A stretch of 64,000 bases of DNA from Conus ventricosus. Its lineage: Eukaryota; Mollusca; Gastropoda; Neogastropoda; Conidae. The notes below the pieces were generated by a model. It did not search any database. It worked only from the letters and a program-made list of their open reading frames with translations, and was not told where the DNA came from. The stretch spans positions 53,349,850-53,413,849 of the forward strand of contig CM031604.1 of NCBI GenBank assembly GCA_018398815.1, given 5' to 3'. The first letter of the stretch is position 1, and every line of letters starts with the position of its first letter. Position numbers and translations under genes: made by a program. Below, in pieces: positions 55,403 to 64,000 of this stretch.

Positions 55403-56364
55403 TGCCCGTGCGCAGACATGTGCTAATGCATAAGTTTTGGCATGCATTCACACCTACCTGTGGATATTTGTGCTTGCCTATGGTAAACCATGTAAGCTAT
55501 CTGTGTGTACTTCAGTGTGCGTACATGTAAGTGCTTGTGCATGCATTTATGTGTATAATACACATGATTGCACATCCGTCTGGACATACGTGTGAATGAC
55601 TGCTTGGACTGGAGGATAGCAATTCATCTAAAGTTGTAATTTTTTCTTTATTACACAACTACAAAAGTTACATGAAGTGAAAAAATATAAATGAATTAAA
55701 ATAAAAGTCCAAGTGCACATGTATACAACACACCAAGTGCACACGCACCAATCTCCCACACCTACACAAGATCCCTGACGCACTGACAAATGTGTCACAC
55801 ATCCATTCAGCGGACAAACACACCACCACCCTCCACACCATCCATCCTCCACTCCAACACAACACATGGCAGAACCCTGCCAAAGCAGCTAGGCCCCCTG
55901 TCCACCATCCCCTCCCACACAAATACACACTTGCACACACAAACATGCCTGCATATGGAATGTACTCGGGACCACTGCCCTATTTTCCAGCTCCCCAACA
56001 CAAACATGTCCACAAGCCTCAACACCTGCACACACAGCTCATGAATGCCATTAATTTTAAGGCAACAGGTGTGCATTTCTTTTTCCTTTTATGTGTTTCA
56101 TGCTTTTCTTCTTTTTATTCTGGAGGATTTCTTTCTCATAAAAAATCCCATAATAAGAGCAGCTTTCTTGACTTGGAAAGAAAAAAGCTCGTTTCTTTAA
56201 TACAAATCTAACGCATTCTGTTTCTGCCAAATCTGAACTTAAACTTTGAATTTCTACAATTTATGAGATGAAGCACAAACCCCACATTCAACACACACAC
56301 ACAAAAAATGATAAATTTACAGATGAAAACTACAAAGTGTTTTCACGTAACCTAGTCAACTTAC
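55403..56364 (-). other. Intron 3-4, part next to exon 3
   Basis: CA-rich and A-rich intron sequence. No feature is recognised. Confidence 0.55.
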
Positions 56365-56470
56365 GTAGGTCGAGGAGAGCCCTGCCCTATACACGGCAGT
56401 TCAACAGTCTCCCCTGCTTTATAGAACACGTCATAGTTGGGCTGGAGGAAAATGCCCGGTGGCCTGGTCA
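56365..56470 (-). CDS. Exon 3: Ig1, first half
   Basis: It is bounded by a TTTTTTCAG acceptor and a GTAAGT donor and encodes residues of about 20-55. It begins with the proline-rich entry TRPPGIFLQP and carries the first Ig cysteine in ETVELPCIGQGSPRPT, the B-strand motif usual for the first Ig domain of neuroglian. It enters in phase 1 and leaves in phase 2, joining exon 4 to complete a threonine codon. Confidence 0.88.
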
Positions 56471-57306
56471 CTGAAAAAAGAAAAAAAACAACTCCACATA
56501 TACCCTTTTGCACTTTTCTTCATTATCAAACTGTTTCATCAATATGAATTAAATACAAAACCTTTCAACTAAAAAAAAAAAAAAGTGATACCAAAAATGT
56601 GTAGGTCACACTGACATCATACAGTTGTCTTTGAGATTCAATATTCACTGGAAAGATCCCTCCATTATCCTTACACAGACAAAACTTATACTTCAAACCC
56701 ATTCAAACAATGGAACTAATGTTTGCTCAAGACACGAGTCATTCCGCTCATCATCTTCAGATTATTTGTCAAGTATCAATTCAATCAAACATTCATCCGA
56801 CTAGCCAAGGCTAGAATTCTGGTAAAACAGGAGCGAGTCAGTTCTTCCAGCCACCACATCCGACAATTTAGCCTCCGCAAAAGGGAAAAAAATCATCTTT
56901 TTTGTACTGTTCCTCAATATTTGCACATATTTCATAGTCATACACTGGATTTACGGCATGCTCAATGTTGAAGAATGATTTGAAAGTATTACCACCACCT
57001 TGACAGACACAATGTCTGGCCACCAAAAGAATAGACTCACCTCAGCTGAATTAGTGTATTTTGTAAAGAAAAATCAACGGTCACTGACAAATGATTTTTA
57101 AGAACAGGTTGAAAGCCAGCAACTGCTTATCCCAATACATCTTCAAATTTTGATGTACATGCATTTCACAATGTCGTCATCAGAGATCTGTCACTTTTTT
57201 TTTTGTAGAATAACTAATTAAGCTTTTTACAGCATGTAGGAAAACTCAAAATATACTAAGACAAAGCAAAAGTAACAGGAAATTTTTTTTGCCACCTGTG
57301 AAGTAA
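56471..57306 (-). other. Intron 2-3, part next to exon 3
   Basis: Unique AT-rich sequence with an A run at 56,571-56,584. No feature is recognised. Confidence 0.55.
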
Positions 57307-57800
57307 CTCAATTTTTTTTTTTTTTTGCTGTCCCAACCTCTGCGCCACCTCAGAGGCAGTGCACCCATGCCGCTCATTCCAACACCCCGTCCACAGCTAC
57401 AGCCTGGTCGGCCCCGCTGCAGCCCCGGCATTGGCAATCCACAGGGAGCAGTCAATGTCAAGTCATCAAGAGGCAACCCACCGGAGGAGACACTGCACTG
57501 CTGCAGAGTCACTTCGGTGGTGTTCAGTGGCGCCTGTTCTGATCTAATATACGCAGGACACCACGTACTAAGCCCCCTACTGACGACAACAATTGCTTAG
57601 CCGCGGAGCCGGCGTGAGTGAGCTCTCCCTCCGGAGGGCGCCACCACGTCCGTCCAACGACACCCCCCATGGACTCGCCGATGCCGGTGACCCCGACGGA
57701 AGCAAACCAAGGCCACAGACGTGGAGAGGACATCGAAATTGAGGTCACCATGAGAGCAGGGCATGAAGGGCCACAGAATTTTGAGGCATTTTTTTTTAAT
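57307..57800 (-). mobile_element. Retroposon with poly-A tail on the minus strand
   Basis: A GC-rich 480-bp block within AT-rich intron. On the minus strand it contains GACCTCAATTTCGATGTCCT, TCCGTCGGGGTCACCGGCATCGG and ends GGGACAGC followed by a run of A (T run at 57,312-57,326 on the plus strand). Its 3' part is shared with 24,249-24,360. It looks like a non-LTR-mobilised element; the family is unknown to me. Confidence 0.6.
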
Positions 57801-57849
57801 GCAGATCAATGAGAATGAGGATGATTAAGATGATGCTATGGATTTCCAT

Positions 57850-58175
57850 TTCGGTCTGAGACTACATGACAGGGCTGTACTCTATGCTTCCTTTCATAAT
57901 ATATCCTGGCGTCAACCAGGCCCGAGAGATACAGGCACCTGCAGTGTTGGTCATGAAATTTGAGAACACTCTCAGAAACGCATCCATTAAGTGGATGAAA
58001 CTCAACTGTGTGGTCCCGATCCCAGTCTTCCCAACTGAGTCTGCATCAAACTCAACTCTGGGTAGGAGCTGGTCGGGGCAGAAAAAAAACCCACATGACT
58101 CGGATGGGATTCGAACCCACGACCTCCCAGCTGGGAGTCCGCGACGCTAACCACTTCACCATGGCGGCTGGTCGT
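57850..58175 (-). mobile_element. tRNA-derived SINE, full head, minus strand
   Basis: The minus strand begins GGCCGCCATGGTGAAGTGGTTAGCGTCGCG (A-box TGGTGAAGTGGTTAGCG) and has a perfect B box GGTTCGAATCC within GTGGGTTCGAATCCCATCC. It then continues into a 250-bp body, so it is a SINE and not a tRNA gene. The body is shared with 53,115-53,345. Confidence 0.85.
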
Positions 58176-58493
58176 AAATCAATATTTTGTCAACCATGCG
58201 AAGGTGTTTATGATCTAGGAAAAGCACCCAGATCAAAGTCACTTTCGTCAGCATTTTTAGCTTTGTTTCATTGTCTTTAGTTGTTCATAACTGGACATAT
58301 GATTTGCTTGGCTAGCATCGAAAATGCAACTTGGCTAGCACTGGAAGTCTAAACCACAACCCTGTCTGCCTTGCAAGCAGCTCCTCACCACCATCAAACC
58401 TACTTTCAGTTTGACTACACTATAGCCCAGGTTTCTTTCAGAACTGTCATCATGTTCAAGAAAAAGAAAAAAGAAAAAAACAAGAGACAGAGA

Positions 58494-58494
58494 C

Positions 58495-58577
<83 letters not shown>
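58494..58577. repeat. (GA)n microsatellite
   Basis: GA run of about 80 bp with one A interruption, preceded by an A-rich AAAGAAAAAG block. Confidence 0.95.
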
Positions 58578-58583
<6 letters not shown>

Positions 58584-59239
58584 GAAGGGATTCCAGTCCT
58601 GTCCTGGATACAACAATATTCATGTTATTCATATTATAATCTTGTCTCCCAGGAGATATATACCTAGACCATGCTGAGAGCATCAGGCACTTCAACGAAG
58701 ATTCTATTTCTCTCGCTCTGTTTTTCTTTTTGTTTTTTAATTGCCCTTCTGTTTTCTTTAATGCTACAATGCTTGAATCATTACCTTCAACAAAAACAAA
58801 AAATCATAATGCACAGAACAAAAAGATGCCACATTACTTTCAAATCATTTTCATACTACTGCACCTCACAAGTTATAAAACACCTCACAAGTTATAAAAG
58901 GTAACAAAAAGGGCAAAAAAGTGTAAAACCCTTCTAAAAGGAAAAGAAAATGGGCATAAAACAACTACCAAAAAACAATTAGATCTCAAAAAAGAAAGTG
59001 GAAAAAAAAGAGTGACAGACAGGCAGCAAACAAAAATGGAAAAAAAATAAACAAGCACAGAATTTCCAGATGGGATTCAATGCATACTGAAGACGTCTGG
59101 CATCCCCAATAGGTGAAGAGAAAAGTGTAAAGAACACCATAAGGACAGAGTGTGGTGAATAGGATATAAAGACAGAAAAATAGTGCAACAAATAGTGAGT
59201 GAGTGAGTGAGTTCATTAATTTAGAGTCTGTTCACACTT
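58578..59239 (-). other. Intron 2-3, unique stretch
   Basis: AT-rich, no coding or repeat signal. CACCTCACAAGTTATAAAA is duplicated in tandem at about 58,862-58,899. Confidence 0.55.
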
Positions 59240-60710
59240 GGTGATATTATACTTTATAAAAAATTTAAAAAAAGAGAAGGGGATCGTTTATAAAAATAAT
59301 TAATTTGATGTATGGAAAGCACTTTTCCTATTTGCACGATTTCTGGTTTGTGGTTATTGTTTTGATAGAATCGTGTATAGTCACATCCACATTCGATTCT
59401 TTATACAATGAAGTTAATATTGAAAAATGAAAAAGAATATGGTCCACTGATAAAAGATTTGAACAATCACATGCTACACTTGGTTTTCCACGAATTGAGA
59501 CGAAGCTTGTACGTAAAGATGACTATATCATGGACATGATAAGATTTCATACTTCTCTGGAAGCTGTTCACTGTTCACGCATTTTTCTAATAGCAAATTA
59601 ATTTCTTGAACATCAAGTTTTGAACTACTCTCAGGTGTTTTTCTTAACACACCATCTCTAGCTAATTTATCTGCTGTTTCATTACCGGATATGCCACAGT
59701 GTGATGGAATCCAGCAAAAAGATACCCCAATTCCTTTCAACATAATAACATGTATGTAATGTCTTATTTCAAAAAGTAAATCTTTTCTTATTTTTGATTC
59801 CCAATTTTGCAAGCTATATAGAACTGACTAGGAATCAACGCAAAAAAGTATATTATAGACAGCAATGTTATCGTCACACATAAAAATCAACGCCATAAGA
59901 ATAGCATACAGTTCTGCCGTAAATATGGAGAACCCTTTCCCTGGAGAAAAGGATCTACAAAACTTCAGCAATGGAATCAAAAAACCGGACCCTGCGTATG
60001 AGTCTAAAATCGAGCCATCTGTAAAAATCTTCAGATGATATGGATAAACGGTTTCAAGGTGTTCTTTTGCTTCACATGACAGAATATTAATAATGTTATC
60101 AACCTTCTTCATGTCAGTGTAATCTATATCGAATTTAGCTTGGATATGCTCCCAATGAGGTATGCTTGAAACTATTGGCATATCTGAAATACTTTTAATA
60201 TCAATGTTACACTTTTCAAATATTTCATTTGTATAATCCCTAACAGGCTGGAGAGAGGTAAGCTCTTTTAGGTAGGATAGTCCTTTTCAGAATTTACTTA
60301 TACATCATGTTTGACAGAATTTGAAACATGTAGGCTTCTGGCAACATATTTAGCCGTTGCCAGTTTCGTTGATCAGACAGTGGTAATAAGTTCGCTTCTT
60401 TATAAGTATTTAACGAATTCGTGTGTACGGGGACACCAAGTGCTACCTTAACAGTTTTACTGTCAATTGACTGTAATTTCTTCAACAGGGTTTCTGGGGC
60501 ATTGAAAATTAAACCCCTTGCCCATAAATAAGCTTTGATCGAACTAAGCTAGTACATGTAGCTAAATGTAACAGAGTTTTGGTATCCTGACCCCATGGGT
60601 GTGCACTGATTATTTTTAGTAGATTTAGCCTTTGTCTTGTGTTATTTTGCACAATTGGTGCAACAAATAATAACAATAAAGAGGTGTGTTTTTCTTCCAT
60701 TCAGTGGAGT
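59240..60710 (-). mobile_element. Second LINE family: RT-thumb and RNase H remnant, 5'-truncated
   Basis: The minus strand, in several frames, shows RT C-terminal sequence (RLNLLKIISAHPWGQDTKTL, LVRSKLIYGQG, LQSIDSKTVKVALGVPVHTN), then RNase H blocks (IFTDGSILDSYAGSGFLIP, IFTAELYAILMALIFM, FCWIPSHCGISGNETADKLA) and a Cys/His tail. The protein differs clearly from LINE copies 1 and 2, so it is another I-superfamily-like lineage. Frames are broken at about 59,830, 60,240 and 60,500. AT content is high, implying age. Confidence 0.88.
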
Positions 60711-60810
60711 CAAACGAAGTGAAAGAAAAGAGGAAATTTCAAGAGGGTGTGGAGGATGAGGGGATGGGAGAGGGGAGGGAGGATGGGGTAAGGTCAAACC
60801 CAAAGCTTAC

Positions 60811-60892
60811 CTGCAAGGACGTGAGCCACCAAAGTCAACCAAAACACTGCTTGTATACTTTCCCTCATTGTGACTAGTTCATCTTATCTCAT
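60811..60892 (-). CDS. Exon 2: start codon and signal peptide (CDS 60,868-60,811)
   Basis: A long polypyrimidine tract and CAG acceptor precede 60,892, and a GTAAGC donor follows 60,811. The chosen ATG at 60,868 has A at -3 and starts a 19-residue hydrophobic leader, MRESIQAVFWLTLVAHVLA, a classical signal peptide. It ends in phase 1, matching the Ig1 exon. Two minimal upstream ORFs lie in the 24 nt before it: ATG-AGA-TAA at 60,892 and ATG-AAC-TAG at 60,882. They exclude the upstream ATGs as protein starts and may lower or regulate translation. Confidence 0.85.
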
Positions 60893-61439
60893 CTGAAAAA
60901 AAAAGAACAACAATAACATAATCCGCTGGTAGAAATGGAAGACAGGAACATTATACATGCACACTGCACAAGTGTCACCAGTACGGTTTTTCTCCTATAT
61001 GCAGAAAAATCAGTATTTTGGGCCATATTGTTGTTTGCATCAAAGGAAAATCAAACTAAGATTTTTTAAAGCTTACAGGAATTGCCTCAGGCTGTATTCT
61101 GATTTCAACTTAAGTTGCCATTTCAAGCTTGTTTTCAATTCATAGGCAGATGACCCCTCTTGCAGACTCAACCAACATGGATTTTGTTCTCCAACAAGAT
61201 GTCATTGCCTGGTCACTGAATCATGACTGACGTTTACACATGTAATTTCTGGTTTATCATATTTTCATATGCTGTATCCCACGAGTTAAGAAAATTATCA
61301 TTACTGTTCAGTTTATGAGACTCAGTGGTAGACTGTATAAAAAGAAATACATGACTGGCTAGAACTTGCATAAGATTCAGAAGCCCCAAGACTCCGAGGT
61401 GGTTGACATTGGTAGGAACTTGTGACACTGGCGCGGCAG
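60893..61439 (-). other. Intron 1-2, part next to exon 2
   Basis: Unique AT-rich sequence. No feature is recognised. Confidence 0.55.
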
Positions 61440-62470
61440 ATCCTTTAAAGTAATTTAGTTATGATTCACTATGATGTCAGCTGACCTAACATAACAAGAA
61501 TATGGTACGGCAGATCCTCTAAAGTTATGATTCAATATGAAGTTAGCTGCCCTAACAAGAATATGGTATGGCAGATCCTTTAAAGTTATGATTCAATATG
61601 AAGTTAGCTGACCTAACATAACAAGAATATGGTACGGCAGATCCTTTAAAGTTATGATTCAATATGAAGTTAGCTGACCTAACATAACAAGAATATGGTA
61701 CGGCAGATCCTCTAAAGTTATGATTCACTATGATGTTAGCTGACCTAAAATAACAAGAATATGGTACGGCAGATCCTCTAAAGTTATGATTCACTATGAT
61801 GTTAGCTGACCTAACATAACAAGAATATGGTACGGCAGATCCTTTAAAGTTATGATTCACTATGATGTTAGCTGACCTAACATAACAAGAATATGGTACG
61901 GCAGATCCTCTAAAGTTATGATTCAATATGAAGTTAGCTGCCCTAACAAGAACATGGTGCGGCAGATCCTTTAAAGTTATGATTCACTATGAAGTTAGCT
62001 GCCGTAAGAAGAATATGGTGCGGCAGATCCTTTAAAGTTATGATTCACTATAAAGTTATGATTTAATATGAAGTTAGCTGCCCTAACAAGAACATGGTGC
62101 GGCAGATTCTTTAAAGTTATGATTCACTATGATTATGAAGTTAGCTGCCCTAACAAGAATATGGTGCGTCAGATCCTTTAAAGTTATGATTCACTATGAA
62201 ATTAGCTGCCCTAAGAAGAATATGGTGCAGCAGATCCTTTAAAGTTGATTCAATATGAAGTTAGCTGTCCTAAGAAGAATATATGGTGCGGCAGATTCTT
62301 TAAAGTTATGATTCACTATGATTATGAAGTTAGCTGCCCTAACAAGAATATGGTGCAGCTATCCTTTAAAGTTATGATTCACTATGAAGTTAGCTGCCCT
62401 AACAAGAATGTGGTGCAGCAGATCCTTTAAAGTTATGATTCAATATGAAGTTATCTGCCCTAACAAGAAT
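61440..62470. repeat. About 66-bp minisatellite, about 15 copies
   Basis: The unit is close to GGCAGATCCTTTAAAGTTATGATTCAC then TATGATGTTAGCTGACCTAACATAACAAGAATATGGTAC. The left half has the long GACCTAACATAAC form and the right half the short GCCCTAAC form, so two sub-families abut. It is in intron 1-2. Confidence 0.94.
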
Positions 62471-63321
62471 ATTTGAAGATTATGCACAATTCAAAGGACA
62501 GTCTACAAACTAGGTCTCTCTCGCTCTCACTCACCCCACCCCTCTCTCTCTCTCTCTCTCATACACATACACAGATTAAGTTTTAACTGCATCCCACAAT
62601 CTGCAATTTGAGTGTCACTAAATATTGTAGTACATCATGTCTTTCTGATAAGCTATTGGTACATTACAGAACTAATCACTGGCTAGACGGAAAAAAAGTC
62701 TCCATACTGAATCACAGTCTCTCATACACACAGTGCGTGAAGTACACACACAATTATGAGTATATTCACGTGAACTTTTATGTTATTCTACACATGAAGT
62801 GCTACAAACACACAGATGACACAAAACAAGAAATTAAAAAAGAAATAAAGACTTAAGTGAATGACTGAACTAATCTAATTTGGTCAAGCAGACTACTTAT
62901 GTTTCTTCATTTCCGGTTCGTTTTACTGGGCAAACCACTTCGAAGATCGAGACTACAAAGGAATCTGTCTCGCTATTTTGATAACAAATGCATTTGAAAA
63001 GCTGTATTTCTGAACAAAAAAGAACATAAGGATCCGACCAACCTTAACTTCTAAACAAGTAATGACTGCAGCAGACAACCCCCTTACAGTTTTTTGACAA
63101 AATGGTGGCGGCTAGCGAATGTCAAGCGTACCCCGGAAGCCAGATTTATATTACAAAATACATAACTTTTAAAAGAACATTTCACACATTTTTATACAGA
63201 TCGACAGAGCGCGCTCGCATTTAATACATTAGCCATATGCTTTTCAGCAATGGTGGATATGTTCTCAGAACGAAAATTTTGCGAATACGATTTCAAAACC
63301 AAACGCCGAAGAATAACTCAC
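62471..63321 (-). other. Intron 1-2, part next to exon 1
   Basis: Unique sequence with a (CT)n run at 62,517-62,560. No exon is recognised. It becomes more GC-rich towards 63.1-63.3 kb, as might be expected near a promoter. Confidence 0.5.
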
Positions 63322-63420
63322 CTGTCCGCCATTTGTGTCCAAACTGGGACAACAGGGGCAGGTAATCAAATACATGGTTGACGAACGACACACCTGGAGC
63401 AGCTAAAACGATGGATCGGA
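63322..63420 (-). other. Putative 5'-UTR exon 1 of the neuroglian-like gene (5' limit unknown)
   Basis: The minus strand has a strong donor here, exon sequence ending CAG followed by GTGAGT, and it is the nearest strong donor upstream of the signal-peptide exon. No domain is encoded. An ATG at 63,375 opens a frame that runs to the exon end and, after splicing to exon 2, stops three codons later, so it is an upstream ORF of about 20 codons and not the protein start. The transcription start is not visible; the 5' limit given is nominal, placed before the GT/GA microsatellite. That this exon belongs to the gene is inferred from position and donor quality only. Confidence 0.45.
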
Positions 63421-63454
63421 AAATAATGTGCATGTGCGTGTGTAAGTGAGTGAA

Positions 63455-63620
<166 letters not shown>

Positions 63621-63851
63621 TGTTGTTGTCGTCGTTATTGTTGCCGTTGTTGTTGCTGTCGTTGCTTTCTTGGCTGCTTTTACTATGATATCACGTAACC
63701 ATTTGCATCTGATCGGCTAACACGCAGCTGGCAGGAAAGGAGAAAGGTCAGGATGCCGGAGGAAAGGTTAGAGATGTCATTAGGATGCACCAACTATTGC
63801 AGCCTGTAGAGGTCACCATGGATCCCTTGAAAAGTCACAGGGGAGGTAAGA

Positions 63852-64000
63852 GTTGCTCATAGCCCAGCCTACCGGAAAGGGCCATGTCAGGGCTGTCACC
63901 GCCTTGAAGTCAACTTGCATGTCGTAAAAAAAAATAAATAAATAAATAACAACAACAACATTCACACAACCTTTTAAAATATGCATTGGAAATTTTGTTA
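63852..64000 (-). mobile_element. LINE 3' fragment running off the right edge
   Basis: GTTGCTCATAGCCCAGCCTACCGG, AAAGGGCCATGTCAGGGCTGTCACC and TTGAAGTCAACTTGCATGTC match the 3' end of LINE copies 1 and 2 with divergence, and lack the TTATC tail. It continues beyond the window. Confidence 0.85.

Larger units (their letters stand above)
3486..63420 (-). other. L1CAM/neuroglian-family cell adhesion molecule gene (23 exons, 3' end outside window)
   Basis: Gene-level entry. The exons chain in order on the minus strand with canonical AG acceptors and GT donors, and their phases agree at every junction once five single-base indels are allowed for. The product reads signal peptide, Ig1-Ig6, FN3-1 to FN3-5, transmembrane helix, start of cytoplasmic tail, about 1,179 residues so far. 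That domain order is diagnostic of the L1/neuroglian/NrCAM/neurofascin family of type I membrane proteins, which mediate homophilic and heterophilic adhesion in neurite growth, fasciculation and axon-glia contact and bind ankyrin through the tail. Most Ig and FN3 domains are split by one internal intron, and many introns are phase 1. No FIGQY-type ankyrin motif or stop codon was found after the last exon, so the C-terminus lies beyond the left edge. Invertebrates usually have a single neuroglian gene, so this is probably the neuroglian orthologue; that assignment is inference. Confidence 0.93.

Noticed and set aside
58095..58172. Possible tRNA gene on the minus strand
   Set aside because: The B box is perfect, but it is the head of a SINE with a 250-bp tail shared with 53.1 kb, and the acceptor stem is not convincing.

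Overview
This is eukaryotic nuclear DNA. It has an intron-rich gene with GT-AG introns, very long GT/CA, GA and poly-C microsatellites, many minisatellites, tRNA-derived SINE-like copies, and non-LTR, DIRS-like and piggyBac-like mobile elements. The repeat style and the repertoire of RNase H-bearing LINEs and DIRS-like elements suggest a lophotrochozoan, most likely a gastropod mollusc. I cannot name the species from sequence alone.

One host gene fills nearly the whole window on the minus strand. From about 63.4 kb down to 3.5 kb I can chain 23 exons with consistent splice phases: a 5'-UTR exon, a signal-peptide exon, six immunoglobulin domains (mostly two exons each), five fibronectin type III domains, and a transmembrane exon with the start of a cytoplasmic tail. 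Six Ig plus five FN3 plus one membrane span is the architecture of the L1CAM/neuroglian/NrCAM family of neural adhesion molecules. About 1,179 codons are present. The rest of the cytoplasmic tail, including the ankyrin-binding region expected for this family, lies beyond the left edge. Four exons carry five single-base indels in otherwise well conserved frames, at least two of them in homopolymers, which looks more like assembly error than gene decay.

The introns are occupied by mobile and repetitive DNA. The 13.2-kb intron between the two halves of FN3-5 contains two full-length copies (5.94 and 5.97 kb) of one I-superfamily-like LINE. They sit in tandem and in the sense orientation, with identical ends, a TTATC-repeat tail and their own 13-bp target-site duplications. 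Older fragments of related LINEs lie at 23.2, 45.5 and 63.9 kb, and a different RNase H LINE remnant at 59.2-60.7 kb. A DIRS-like family with long inverted terminal repeats appears at 1.1-1.95, 29.45-30.24, 32.9 and 40.8-44.3 kb, and a DIRS-type RNase H remnant at 39.0-39.5 kb. A piggyBac remnant bounded by TTAA sits at 48.9-50.96 kb. A 1.3-kb segment bounded by a perfect 26-bp inverted repeat (46.9-48.2 kb) is of unknown type. Four SINE-like copies and two insertions inside minisatellite arrays (one a retroposon with a 14-bp target-site duplication, one of uncertain origin) complete the mobile fraction.

Minisatellites with unit lengths from 27 to 87 bp, and a 510-bp tandem duplication, make up much of the rest. 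Most long open frames in the window come from these arrays, whose unit lengths are often multiples of three, and not from genes. I found no second host gene, no rRNA, and no convincing free-standing tRNA gene.
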